A DNA stretch of 64,000 nt. It comes from Lethocerus indicus (taxonomy: Eukaryota > Arthropoda > Insecta > Hemiptera > Belostomatidae). Under the pieces are notes generated by a model. It was given only the letters and a program-made list of their open reading frames with translations. It did not search any database and had not been told where the DNA came from. The first letter of the stretch is position 1, and the number at the start of each line of letters is the position of its first letter. The position numbers and the translations under genes were made by a program. Shown piece by piece: positions 50,430 through 60,965 of this stretch. The DNA lies in assembly GCA_019843655.1 (NCBI GenBank), contig JACDQD010000005.1, positions 27,166,954 through 27,230,953 on the forward strand, written 5' to 3'.

Positions 50430-52129
50430 AAGAAATTTTCCCTATGAAAATAGAATTATTGTTTAAAGTTCATTTGTACCCTTGTAGACCCTTTGTTTTA
50501 ACCCAAGAGGAAATAGAGCATTGTTTTATAATGCCTGAGGGATTGTGGGTTCTGTTCCCAAAAACAGGCATGACAAATGATCCTAATCTTCCAAATGACC
50601 AAACTGATGATCCTAGATTAATAAAAATTAATATCATTAAGATTTTCGGCAATGTAATTGTTTAATATATGATTTCAGAGCGAGTGAGACTCGGGCACGC
50701 CAGTAAGTCTTGTTGGACCCACAGCAGCACCAACAATGGTACAACTAACGGGTTGACCTCAAGTGGGGAACACCAGCGTTGAACTGTCTCTTTCCAGGCA
50801 ATATATTTTCAGAAAAAATATAAAAGTAATGTCAGCCAATGGTGGAAAAGTGGCCAGATCTCACCATGTTTGGATTTCAGTGCCTGTTTCCTGCTGTCAC
50901 TCTTCCGATTAAATAGTAGTTGTATATTTGTGAAAAAAACAATTTATCATTACAGGTCATTTCTATTTTTTTTTTAGTTTTTTGATCTCTCATTCAAAAA
51001 AATTGAAATTGACTTATTGTTGGTGCCCAAAGCACAATACAATACAATCTACTGCAATTCTTCAAAATTGATGTGTAGTGAACTCAAGTTTTTTTATTGA
51101 TAAAATTGTGTACATATAGGACATTATGTAACGTGTGTAAATATTTCTAATTTGAAAACATGATAATAGAGGAAATTATTCATCTTAATATTGTTTTATT
51201 TTATTATTTCCAACAAAAAATATCCAGAAGGTAAGCAAGTTTTGTGTATTTCGCATACTGCAGGGGCACTGATGATAATTAATCTGAGTGGGTCATGAGG
51301 ACAACCACATAAGTTCAGGTGTGGTCCACCCAGCTAGGGAGGGAGGACTAACAATTTTCCTTTCCTCAAATCAAACAAAGGCAAAAAAATAAGTGGGCTG
51401 GACTGCTTCATGTTAAAAAACATTCTTTGTTTTAAATAAGCCTCCTGCTACTAAATTGTGATTTGTACTAAATAATAAATTTTAATAAAACTTTTAATAA
51501 AAGCTCTTTCATAATAAACAGCTTAGTACCAATTAAAACATTAAACAGTAGAGCAATTTGACATTTAAATTTAAGATGATTGACTACTTATATAGTGCAA
51601 TAGGTGTCTTGAGTTAAATTAAGAGAATTTTGAAGGTTCTTTTCCGTTAATATCTGAGAAACCCGTTATTTCTGCTTAGACAGCTGCGCAAAACGGCCAT
51701 TCCTTTTTAAGTAGCGCTATTGGCAACTGAAGCCTGATAGGTTTTTCAAATATCACAGCCACTCTCATTTTACTTTACTTATAAAGAGCAATTTCAAAAT
51801 CAAAGCTGCCATTCCATCAGTTATATATAGAGCCTTCTTTGTCTCTACTTGTTACAAAATTTAAAAAGGTCCTTAGCATATGCTCAGAGTTCTATCAATT
51901 TTCAACTTAAGTTATAAACCAGTTCTTATAAATTAACCAATGTAATTTATTATAGTTTTGAGCTTCATTGCATTTCAGTAACAATTCAAAAACTAAATAG
52001 GTAAAGGTTAAAAAAAAATCCATGGTTAAATATTTATACTTTTATTATCAATTCTTATGGGTATTACACTTTGTATGTGCTAGGCACAGAAACACCTGAC
52101 TGTTTTGCATACATAATGATGGAATTTTT
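50430..52129. other. Intergenic region between the helicase and the snoRNA host gene
   Basis: Convergent intergenic DNA. A B-box-like GTGGGTTCTGTTCCC near 50547 hints at a SINE remnant. A more GC-rich stretch at 50680-50790 is unexplained. No gene is seen. Confidence 0.35.
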
Positions 52130-52145
52130 TTACTGCAATAAAAAT

Positions 52146-52151
52146 TTTATT
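52146..52151 (-). promoter_or_regulatory. Candidate poly(A) signal of the snoRNA host gene
   Basis: AATAAA on the minus strand, about 165 nt downstream of a good acceptor (TTTCTGCAG, exon from 52315). It defines a possible last exon. Confidence 0.35.
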
Positions 52152-52775
52152 TTTAAGGCAATAAAAAGGTATCCATTTTGATGAAAATTGTTCCAGAGAA
52201 ATGAAATATCACCCTTCAACTGCCAGACCCTAAACCTTGAGGGGTAACAAGTGGTCATGAGGCAACAATCCTCTCTGCATAGGAATTCGTCAGTGTGTCT
52301 CTTATATTGTTCACTCTGCAGAAAGTAGTATATACTAGCACACTGAGCCCACATGACTGGGGCAAACCTCGATCAATTACTGGTTATGAACAGTCAAAGG
52401 GGTAATCATTACAGTGACCATGGAGTTACCTTGGATTCTATCCAAGTCATGTCCTGTCTTCAAACTAATGTTTGGAATGTAATTAGCAATAGGCAATTGA
52501 GCACCTAAAGTTGCTAAACCAGTATGTAAGTTAATTATGATGCCACTATAGTGGTTCAGCTCTGTGTCTGTGATACAAACCCTGTATATCTAAGGTAATT
52601 TGTAAATCAGTTGTTAGTTGTCTACTATTGCTGAGTGGCCTGTGTAGTCCGACATATCTATGTAGATTAGTTGGGCATTTTCTACCCTGGAATGAAGGCC
52701 TTTTTTAAAAATATGTTAACCTGACATGGTCAAGGTATGTATATTAATGCTGCAAAATTTATGGAAGTTGTGAAA

Positions 52776-52849
52776 AGGTCATCAGGTTTGGGTTTACCAA
52801 ATCAACACAACAAATTCAGAGTGGTGCATGGTAATCTCATCATATGACA
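52776..52849 (-). ncRNA. Box C/D snoRNA, 18S guide (Gm1328-type), copy 1
   Basis: Box C ATGATGA (52837-52843), D' CTGA, box D CTGA (52782-52785), closing stem GTCAT/ATGAC. The guide before D', ACCATGCACCAC, pairs over 11 nt with the 18S motif GTGGTGCATGG. The base opposite position 5 is the G known in vertebrates as Gm1328 (SNORD32 target, from memory). Confidence 0.82.
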
Positions 52850-53185
52850 CATTACTTAGGCTTTCAGTTTAAAAACACTCAACATTTCGTTTTGATTAAA
52901 ATAGAAAAAAGATTAATTACACCAAGCCATCAGCATGGATGGAATGATAAGTACTAATAAATTGACAAAAAGTAATAGACATTACCATTGCAATGAGGCT
53001 ACTGTAACCTATTATGTACAGAGCCCAAATTCAAATTACATGCTGTATAGCCAGAGGTTCCTTAAACTAAAACATACCAGTGAATTTTATATGTATATAT
53101 ATATATATATATACACAAATGCATTATATGAACTCAATCCCTCCTGGTACATGATTATAAAAAGATAAACTAAATTTAACTCAAG

Positions 53186-53271
53186 TTTAGCTCAGTTGGA
53201 TAATGTTGAGTCTTGTGTCAAATCACAGTGACATTCATAAACTCTAGTCTGTATAAACATCATGGCCAAAC
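53186..53271 (-). ncRNA. Box C/D snoRNA, LSU guide ACTCTAGTCTG, copy 1
   Basis: Box C ATGATGT (53257-53263), box D CTGA (53192-53195), closing stem GTTTGGC/GCTAAAC. The internal guide CAGACTAGAGT, followed by a weak D' (ATGA), is complementary to the LSU rRNA motif ACTCTAGTCTG. Read on the plus strand, the 3' end looks deceptively like a tRNA A-box. Confidence 0.8.
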
Positions 53272-53408
53272 CACTTAGATATTACAAATATATAAACATT
53301 AGCAATGAGGCTACTGTAACCTATTATGTACAGAGCCCAAATTCAAATTACATGCTGTATAGCCAGAGGTTCCTTAAACTAAAACATACCTTCTTTTTCC
53401 TCCAGTGA

Positions 53409-53410
<2 letters not shown>

Positions 53411-53443
<33 letters not shown>
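53411..53443. repeat. (AT)n microsatellite inside a host-gene exon
   Basis: AT run in the exon 53400-53480; a shorter run (53092-53113) sits at the same place in the duplicate exon. Confidence 0.85.
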
Positions 53444-53444
<1 letters not shown>

Positions 53445-53565
53445 GCACACAAATGCATTATATGCGAACTCCAATCCCTCCTGAAACATTTAGCACTTTT
53501 TTAAATTTTTATTTTTATCCTAATTTTTATGATTATAAAAAAAGATAAACTAAATTTAACTCAAG

Positions 53566-53655
53566 TTTAGCTCAGTTGGATAATGTTGAGTCTTGTGTCA
53601 AATCACAGTGACATTCATAAACTCTAGTCTGTAAAAATAAACATCATGGCCAAAC
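53566..53655 (-). ncRNA. Box C/D snoRNA, LSU guide ACTCTAGTCTG, copy 2
   Basis: Near-identical duplicate of the copy at 53186-53271: box C 53641-53647, box D 53572-53575, same stem and same guide. Confidence 0.8.
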
Positions 53656-54983
53656 CACTTAGATATTCAAAAACCAACAAATATATAAACATTAATTACC
53701 TACCTAATAATTACTTTAAACTGGAACCACTTGTTGCAGTGGAAGACATGGGCAAATTGGAACTTTTCAATCCCACAGAACCTGTACAAATGAGATGACA
53801 TATTTTCATATCTATGTATGTTGAGTTTGGTATTTGAATTTAATTGGTTAACTAATATATGAAATCCATAAACAAAAAGGTAGAGGCAATAAGAATTGGT
53901 TCATCAGATAAAAAAATTGACATCACAGGAATGTCAGACATATGCTTGTCAATTATTATTACATCATGTGAACACTAATTCAAACAAACAGTTTTTGTTA
54001 TAATTTAGAATAAAATAGAACAAATATCAAAATATATTAATAATTATAACAATATAACCAGAATTAATAAGAAAATCTGTTTAAAATAGTCAACAGTTTG
54101 TCTATAATGGATTTCAACATCATTGTCTAGTGGGCTATTTATTGCTAAAGCAATCGAATCTCACCTTGGTGTGGGATAATCCAGAACCAACAGGATCACA
54201 AATGCAATTCATATCAGCAAATAAGATTACCCCAACAGTAGAACTATATGAAAATAAAAAAGAAAATTGCATTATGCTTGAACCAATCTATTATAATAAG
54301 AACAATCAGTCTCAAGAGGCATAACACAATCAGAGAGGGCAAGTTAGATATCACAAATGCTCTTGAAACAAGAGCTGTTCACTTTTACGAATAAAAGAGA
54401 ACAAAAGCCGCAAATCATATTAGCGTATATATGGTCATCACGCGTGCAACGCCAAACAATAAGTGCATTCATTCATTTATGTTTAGCAAAACAATTTTTG
54501 AGTTTGAAAACTGAATTAATTTTACACATTGAATTAGTCATCAATTAAAAGATTAATAAGAAATTCTTGAATATTATTACAATAATAACTAACATGCCTT
54601 GTATCTAGGACAAGAAAAGAGTGAAAACTAATTGAACAAAAATGAGGCAAATAAAATCAATCTGAATGGAAAACTACTGCATTCTATTAGTTCATTCTTT
54701 TAATAATTTCACTCCTGATTTTTGTTCAAAACCAGATCATTAGTACACATTTTCATCTCAAATAACACTGTTAGTGAATACAAATCTAGTTATTTGAATG
54801 CACAAACTATATGATATGCAAAAACAAAAACAACACACTAACATTTTTCATTTGGAGATTCAATCATTCTCCAGATTACTTCCATTCAGAACACAGATTT
54901 TTCCTCTACCTGAAATCAAATTTACAAGACAATAATTATTGCAGGTATTCAAATTTTAAATGTCAACTGAGACAATATATAAA

Positions 54984-55058
54984 TGGTCATCAGGATTGGG
55001 TGTTACCAAATCTACACAACAAATTCAGAGTGGTGCATGGTAATCTCATCATATAAAA
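54984..55058 (-). ncRNA. Box C/D snoRNA, 18S guide (Gm1328-type), copy 2
   Basis: Box C ATGATGA (55046-55052), box D (54990-54993). The guide ACCATGCACCAC and D' are identical to copy 1; the D-side region differs slightly. A host-gene acceptor lies 80 nt downstream (exon 54843-54909). Confidence 0.8.
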
Positions 55059-55695
55059 CTATTTACTTGAAAATAAATGACACATTGTAAACAATCACCA
55101 TTGAAAATATACAGTGACTTTGAATAGAAGCAAGAATTAATACTTGGAATTTGCAATAAAAAGACATTGTTAAATTAAAACCGTTAGATTAAAGAAAAAC
55201 TTTAATGGCCCTTTAATTGTTTACATTGAAATGTAGGAAATATGGGGAAGCGCTAAAGACAGACATATTATGGAGACAAGAAAAATTATGGATACAAAAC
55301 TTAATTCATGTTTTAGCAAAACCATTGAGGAAATATTACTTTTTAAGAAATATGAAGCTATAGCAAGAAAAATGTTGGCCTCAAAATTAAAAATAACAAT
55401 TTATTCCATTCGCTTCAGTTGTGTTTAGTTAAATTACTGCAATGTTATAGACTGGCTTGTTTATTATGTAAGTATCAACAAAATTTCAAACCATAAACTT
55501 AAATTACTTATAGTTATCTAATATTTTATGCAGTATTAGAAAATTAACATAAAATAAAATAATGTTTTAATTTACCTTTCATATTGCAATATCACCACTG
55601 GAACTACTGAAATAGTACCACTCCTGAAACATTCAATACTTGAAGATTAAAAAATGACAAGAAAGAAAAGGAAAAGAAAAAGTTCAATATGTTAA

Positions 55696-55786
55696 ATTTA
55701 GCTCAGTTTGTTAATGTTGAGTTTTTTGTTAAATCATGGTGACATCATAAACTCTAGTCTGTAAAAATAAAACATCACGGCAAAAT
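55696..55786 (-). ncRNA. Box C/D snoRNA, LSU guide ACTCTAGTCTG, copy 3
   Basis: Diverged paralogue: box C GTGATGT (55772-55778), box D (55703-55706), stem ATTTTGC/GCTAAAT. CAGACTAGAGT is unchanged while the sequence before box D has drifted, so the internal guide seems to be the conserved one. Acceptor 80 nt downstream. Confidence 0.8.
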
Positions 55787-56067
55787 AATTCAGAAGATTC
55801 TATAAGGAACTCATATATAAAAAACATTAATCACATTTGTGTGGAACTGTTGTAGCAGAAATTAGACAAGTCAGAAACTTTCAGCATTGCAAGTCAATAT
55901 TGACTTAACACAAACATTAAAATACATAATTTACTTTTCCTTACCTTATAATAGGATTGTGATGAAAAACTATCCACAATGACAATATGTTCAGGAAATA
56001 CGTTTCTGAAAAAGAAAAATACATTTACAAAATATACTGATAATTATTTAAATGAAATTACAATTTT

Positions 56068-56136
56068 AAAGATCAGAATTGCAGATCACCAGAGTTAGTT
56101 CTGATTGTTCCCCATGAGTTCATTCATCATATTTTT
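56068..56136 (-). ncRNA. Box C/D snoRNA, 5.8S Gm75-type guide, copy 1
   Basis: Box C ATGATGA (56124-56130), box D CTGA (56073-56076). The guide before D, CTGCAATT, pairs with 5.8S AATTGCAG; position 5 falls on G75, a known methylation site. Only 8 bp pair, so the target is likely but not certain. A second conserved stretch, GGGGAACAATCAGAACTAA, has no target I recognise. Confidence 0.72.
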
Positions 56137-56293
56137 TTTTAAATATTTTTATTGTAATAAAATTGAAAATTACCTTTTGGGAAAATTTCAAAATCTGGTT
56201 ACTCTCACTGCCAAATGTATATCTGAAAACAAATAAAAGATGCAACTAGAAAAAAACATTAAAACTCGGGAATAACAACAAAAGAGTGCTAAA

Positions 56294-56367
56294 AATATAT
56301 CAGTGTACATGAACGATCAACAGAAATTTTAATTCAGACCGCCCGTTCGCATTATCATCATATTTTT
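56294..56367 (-). ncRNA. Box C/D snoRNA, 18S Cm1703-type guide, copy 1
   Basis: Box C ATGATGA (56355-56361), D' and D CTGA (D at 56300-56303), 8-bp closing stem AAAAATAT/ATATTTTT. The guide before D', ACGGGCGGT, pairs with 18S ACCGCCCGT. Position 5 is the C methylated in human as Cm1703 (SNORD43 / yeast snR70 site, from memory). Acceptor 77 nt downstream. Confidence 0.84.
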
Positions 56368-56629
56368 TAATGTCACAATTCAATAACATTTCTAACAATT
56401 GTAAGAAAATTGAACAATTAAACTTTTAAAAAGTTAATTCTGAACAAAATTAAACAAGGCCTCCATCCATAAAAGCATTAAAAGAACATATAAGTATTAG
56501 CTTACCTTATAATAATGGATAATTGAAAATGAACCACAGTGACAAGGTGTTCAGGAAATACGTTTCTGAAAAAGAAAAATACATTTATAAAATATGCTTG
56601 ATAATGATTTTTAATGAAATTACAATTTT

Positions 56630-56708
56630 AAAGATCAGAATTGCAGATCAACAGAGTTAGTTCTGATTGTTCCCCATGAGTTCATTCATCATATTTTTTA
56701 AAAATATT
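56630..56708 (-). ncRNA. Box C/D snoRNA, 5.8S Gm75-type guide, copy 2
   Basis: Duplicate of 56068-56136: box C 56696-56702, box D 56635-56638, same guide. Confidence 0.72.
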
Positions 56709-56854
56709 TTTGTTGTAATAAAATTGAAAATTACCTTTTGGGAAAATTTCAAAATCTGGTTACTCTCACTGCCAAATGTATATCTGAAAACAAATAAAAG
56801 ATGCAACTAGAAAAAAACATTAAAACTCGGGCATAACAACAACTGAGTGCTAAA

Positions 56855-56930
56855 AATATATCAGTGTACATGAACGATCAACAGAAATTTTAATTCAGAC
56901 CGCCCGTTCGCATTATCATCATATATATTT
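56855..56930 (-). ncRNA. Box C/D snoRNA, 18S Cm1703-type guide, copy 2
   Basis: Duplicate of 56294-56367: box C 56916-56922, box D 56861-56864, same guide and same 77-nt spacing to the acceptor. Confidence 0.84.
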
Positions 56931-57194
56931 TTGAATGTCACAATTCAATAACATTTCTAACAATTGTAAGAAAATTGAACAATTAAACTTTTAAAAAGTT
57001 AATTCTGAACAAAATTAAACAAGGCCTCCATCCATAAAAGCATTAAAAGAACATATAAGTATTAGCTTACCTTATAATAATGGATAATTGAAAATAAACC
57101 ACAGTGACAAGGTGTTCAGGAAATACATGCCTGAAATAAGAAAATTATTTTTATAATAGTTGTTTAAATTATGATATAATGAAATTTAAATTTT

Positions 57195-57266
57195 AAGGAA
57201 CAGAATTGCAAATTAACAGAATTAGTTCTGATTGTTCCCCATGAGTAAATTATTTATCATATCTTG
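57195..57266 (-). ncRNA. Decayed box C/D snoRNA, 5.8S-type family, copy 3
   Basis: Box C is ATGATAA and box D reads CTGT (57200-57203). The D-side guide keeps only 7 bp to 5.8S. The internal stretch GGGGAACAATCAGAACTAA is perfectly kept, so it may still guide by that element or be a recent pseudogene. Confidence 0.55.
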
Positions 57267-57422
57267 TATGAAATTATGTTATAAACTAACATTAGATAAA
57301 GTTACCTTCAGCATAAATTCCATATTCTAGGCATCTTCAACTGCGAAAGGAGTACCTGAAATATAGATGTAAGAAGCAATGAATGAAATGACAAGAGATT
57401 TGTAAATATTAGAAACAATAAA

Positions 57423-57507
57423 ATACTTCAGAATCCTTTTGGCTAAATAACTCATATGTAGGTTAAATATAACCTATTTCTTTTGAATATTAAGTTCATC
57501 ATTCAAA
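57423..57507 (-). ncRNA. Box C/D snoRNA, AGCCAAAAGGAT family, copy 1
   Basis: Box C ATGATGA (57496-57502), box D CTGA (57428-57431). The D-side guide AGCCAAAAGGATT is shared by three copies; I do not recognise its target. Acceptor 72 nt downstream (exon 57306-57355). Confidence 0.72.
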
Positions 57508-57685
57508 AAAGCAATTTGTAATATATTAAAAAAAATTGTTTTATTTAAAAACATACCTATCTAATTTGTTGTCTGCTCATTGTGCTATCCTGCAATTAAA
57601 AAAAGAATAACCTACTATAAATAATCATAACAAAAATTAAATTCAATAAAGGGAAAAAAGAAAATTATATGTTATATATAAAAAA

Positions 57686-57779
57686 ATCCTTCAGAATCCT
57701 TTTGGCTTATATAAGTCACATAGGTTTTGATACCCATTCTCTTCCATATAAAAAGGTCATCATTCAGGAAAACGCTTAT
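57686..57779 (-). ncRNA. Box C/D snoRNA, AGCCAAAAGGAT family, copy 2
   Basis: Box C ATGATGA (57767-57773), box D (57691-57694), TCCT/AGGA closing stem, same D-side guide as copies 1 and 3. Acceptor about 100 nt downstream. Confidence 0.75.
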
Positions 57780-57981
57780 TATCGTCTAAAATTTATGATA
57801 TTTCTAAAGAGTAAGAAACTTACAATCAAATATCCTGTCATCTTTTTTCTAGGTCTGAACCTTCATTCTTTGCTCTCTGTTCCAATCCAATCCTGTTTAA
57901 GACAAAATAGAATAGAAATGATAAATACATGCATAAAAACAAATTACTTTAGATATTGTAATTTAATATTTTCCCTTCTCT

Positions 57982-58059
57982 TTAGCATCAGATTGATCTG
58001 TCCTCACCATTGCATAATATTTAGTAAGACAGGGATAACTATAAAATCATCATTGCCAA
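57982..58059 (-). ncRNA. Box C/D snoRNA, LSU guide CAGGGATAACT, copy 1
   Basis: Box C ATGATGA (58047-58053), box D CTGA (57988-57991), closing stem TTGGCA/TGCTAA. The internal guide AGTTATCCCTGT pairs with LSU rRNA ACAGGGATAACT (the domain V motif beside the peptidyl-transferase centre). Confidence 0.8.
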
Positions 58060-58153
58060 TATTGCAATTTTCAATAGAACAAAATCTGCAAGTTGACCAT
58101 TAGAGATCAAAGTAATTTATAAGGGGGGAAGATAGTAACCAGTAATGTTATAT

Positions 58154-58227
58154 TCAGCATCAGAGATAACGTCCTCACCACTGTATAACAGTAAGACAGG
58201 GATAACTATATAATCATCACTGCTGAT
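58154..58227 (-). ncRNA. Box C/D snoRNA, LSU guide CAGGGATAACT, copy 2
   Basis: Box C GTGATGA (58214-58220), box D (58160-58163), closing stem TCAGCA/TGCTGA, a compensated change from copy 1. The internal guide is identical; the D-side guide differs. Confidence 0.8.
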
Positions 58228-58626
58228 GTAAAATATATTTTTGCAGTAACAATATATGATTAAAATATAATTCTGGGTTTGTCTCAAAAGAGATATATCA
58301 TTGTCTATAAGAACATAATTGGAATCTTGACCAAAATGTTATCGTAAAACAACAAATAGATAATGCACAATTTATGATCAAAGTTTTGTAAAACCACTGA
58401 CCAAATGAACAAAATAATTAAGGAGTTAGATGATCTTGCTTATAATGGGTCAAAATAAATGTGTAATAAACAAGTTAAAAAAAAGCAGGACACAAACACT
58501 AACACAATGAATTAAATACTGTCAATGAGCACACAGTGAATAGCTGCAAATAATAAATTTAACAGCAAAATAAGAATATAAACATTTCAACCCTAATAAA
58601 CATTTTTAAATTCTTGTACATAATAC

Positions 58627-58710
58627 ATTCCTTCAGTATCCTTTTGGCTTAGAAAGTCATATAGGTTTCACAGACCCATCTCTTTCATATAAAGTAATCA
58701 TCATTCAGGA
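58627..58710 (-). ncRNA. Box C/D snoRNA, AGCCAAAAGGAT family, copy 3
   Basis: Box C ATGATGA (58698-58704), box D (58633-58636), perfect ATTCCT/AGGAAT closing stem. The D-side guide AGCCAAAAGGATA differs from the other copies only at the base next to box D. Confidence 0.78.
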
Positions 58711-59161
58711 ATAATTACTGAATTATTGTAATAAAACAAAATATAACAAATTATCATTTTTTTAAACTCCTGTATCTTAACATAATGGACCTACCAAAGA
58801 ATAGAAAAATGGCTTCTTCAGAAAGGCAACATTTTTTTAAATCTTAATATGAATACTCCATATGGCACACTCTTTACAAAACGTTTATTTATAAAATATA
58901 CACTATTTAATGACTAACACACACAAAATATAAAAAATTATACTCACATTTTTGTTTTGAAATTCGCTGCACAGAAGTACAGATGAATTTCTCACAAGAT
59001 GTTAAATCTATTATTTAATCATCAATCTGAAACAGAACCAGTGAAAGATAGTTCAATTAAATTATATTTACAATTAAAAATTGTTAAACAGGTATTTGAT
59101 TGTATTCATTTGACATCAATAATTAAATAAATATTATTAAACTTTCTTCATATCGGTAGTA

Positions 59162-59347
59162 ACATGTTTGACAAATGCCCTTGACTAAACCAATAAGGGA
59201 CATAAAGATAGAGGTCCAATGGCAGCGCATCAGACATTATCAATTGTTTAATTTACTTCCATAAGCACTACCTATACTAATCATGAAACGTGTTGAATAA
59301 CAAAGCAGTTAGACAACACGCATTATAGCAAGGTTCATTGGTGCTGG
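59162..59347 (-). ncRNA. H/ACA snoRNA candidate in the host gene, copy 1
   Basis: Hairpin 1: outer AGCAC/GTGCT, middle CTATA/TATAG, inner CGTGTTG/CAACACG. H box AAACAA. Hairpin 2: TTGA/TCAA outer, TGTCCCTT/AAGGGCA inner. ACA at 59165-59167, three nt from the end. About 186 nt, longer than usual. Paralogue at 59674-59853. Confidence 0.65.
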
Positions 59348-59673
59348 AAGATACTCGTGCAGACATCTTTGTATCATCTATAAAATGGAATGAACTCTTA
59401 TGCGCTGAAAGATTTTTTTTTTAAATGATAAAAAATGTGTATATTACTAATAAGAAATAAAATAAGTTTACTGCAAATAATTGAAAGATGAAATTTGTGT
59501 TTGGGAAATATAGTACTGATGAAACAGATTAGGCCAGGTTTGACTAAAAAGGTTATTCTCTCTGGTTAGAAATCATACAAAAGCCCTACATACATTATCA
59601 CAATCTTCCAAAAAATTAACCTTTTATTATAATGATATATTAAAAGCCAATAAATTCTGAAGTTTAACAGGTT

Positions 59674-59853
59674 CAATGTTTGACAAATGTCCTTGACTAA
59701 ACCACTAAGGGACATAAAGATATTACCAGGGACAGCGCATCAGACATTATCAATTGTTTAATTTACTTCCCTAAGTACTACCTATACTAATCATGAAACA
59801 TGATGAATAATAAAGCAAACAACACACATTATAGCAAGGTTTATTGGTACAGG
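59674..59853 (-). ncRNA. H/ACA snoRNA candidate in the host gene, copy 2
   Basis: Same fold as copy 1, with a paired change in the outer stem of hairpin 1 (C-G to T-A: GCAC/GTGC becomes GTAC/GTAC) and TGTCCCTT/AAGGACA in hairpin 2. ACA at 59677-59679. The target is unknown. Confidence 0.65.
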
Positions 59854-60245
59854 AAGATATTAATTAATAGATTGATTTTTTGAGCACAGGAGAATTTATG
59901 GAATATGTCCTAAAATTTAACAAACATTGTTTTTTTAAACAAATAAATTAAACAATATCAAATGAATTAACATGAACAGTATAAACCTCATCTGTTCTTA
60001 ATAATAATTAATCATTTCAACTGATCACTGAAATGACTTCTGCTTTGAACTACACTTAAGAAACATTTCTAACAGATCCAAAATTATTTACTTACATTTA
60101 ATATGATAAAAATTCATAATTCCCACACACTCAACAGGCCATATTTAAAAAATGGAAGGCGGAAGAGCAGATATCCTGAAAAAAAGTTTTCCTTGAAATA
60201 ACATTATATTAAACATTGTATTAACTTTATAAAACACTTCCATTT

Positions 60246-60311
60246 ATAGTTTCAGAAAAACCATTCCTCACAAATAATAGGTCTGGGGCGGTAACAATTC
60301 ATCATATTAAT
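60246..60311 (-). ncRNA. Box C/D snoRNA, LSU guide CTGGGGCGGTA, array copy 1
   Basis: Box C ATGATGA (60299-60305), box D CTGA (60252-60255), stem TTAAT/ATTAA. The internal guide TACCGCCCCAG pairs over 11 nt with LSU rRNA CTGGGGCGGTA. Acceptor about 76 nt downstream (exon 60096-60175). Confidence 0.85.
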
Positions 60312-60485
60312 ATTGTTAATAATTACATCTAACAAAATATTTACTTACACGCAAGTTTGAATCCTTTTTCTAATCAGCACAGGTTAGGTTACATTGTGCA
60401 CAGAATATTGACATGCCTCTGAAAATAAAACAGGGTAATAATGTTACATACCCAAAATAAAATTACAACCAAAACAAAAATAATT

Positions 60486-60551
60486 TAATCATCAGAAAAA
60501 CCATTCCTCACAAATAATAGGTCTGGGGCGGTAACAATTCATCATATTAAT
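60486..60551 (-). ncRNA. Box C/D snoRNA, LSU guide CTGGGGCGGTA, array copy 2
   Basis: Box C 60539-60545, box D 60492-60495; guide identical to copy 1; acceptor 74 nt downstream. Confidence 0.85.
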
Positions 60552-60723
60552 ATTGTTAATAATTGCATCTAACAAAATATTTACTTACACAAGTTTGAAT
60601 CCTTTTTCTAATCAGCACAGGTTAGGTTACATTGTGCACAGAACATTGACATGCCTCTGAAAATAAAACAGGGTAATAATGTTACATACCCAAAATAAAA
60701 TTACAACCAAAACAAAAATAATT

Positions 60724-60791
60724 TAATCATCAGAAAAACCATTCCTCATAAAATCAATAGGTCTGGGGCGGTAACAATTCATCATATTAAT
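60724..60791 (-). ncRNA. Box C/D snoRNA, LSU guide CTGGGGCGGTA, array copy 3
   Basis: Box C 60779-60785, box D 60730-60733; same guide; spacer differs slightly (TGATTTTATG against TTATTTGTG). Confidence 0.85.
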
Positions 60792-60965
60792 ATTGTCAAT
60801 AATTGCATCTAACAAAATATTTACTTACACGCAAGTTTGAATCCTTTTTCTAATCAGCACAGGTTAGGTTACATTGTGCACAGAACATTGACATGCCTCT
60901 GAAAATAAAACAGGGTAATAATGTTACATACCCAAAATAAAATTACAACCAAAACAAAAATAATT

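Larger units (their letters stand above)
52991..53690. repeat. Two-copy tandem duplication of an exon plus snoRNA unit
   Basis: Copies start near 52991 and 53302 and run for about 300 and 390 bp. Several blocks of over 80 bp are nearly identical. Copy 2 has extra bases (near 53391 and 53481) and a longer (AT)n tract. Each copy holds one short host-gene exon and one box C/D snoRNA. High identity means recent duplication, or possibly an assembly duplicate. Confidence 0.85.
55945..57355. repeat. Tandem duplication of an approximately 570-bp two-snoRNA unit
   Basis: Unit 1 starts near 55945 and unit 2 near 56516; a partial, more diverged third unit starts near 57071. Each full unit has two exons (60-61 and 49 nt) and two snoRNAs (5.8S-type and Cm1703-type). 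Units 1 and 2 are over 90% identical by eye for long stretches. Confidence 0.85.

Noticed and set aside
53161..55710. Repeated TAGCTCAGTTGGATAATG on the plus strand, taken at first as tRNA-derived SINE A-boxes.
   Set aside because: No B-box follows. On the minus strand the same bases form box D and the closing stem of a box C/D snoRNA.
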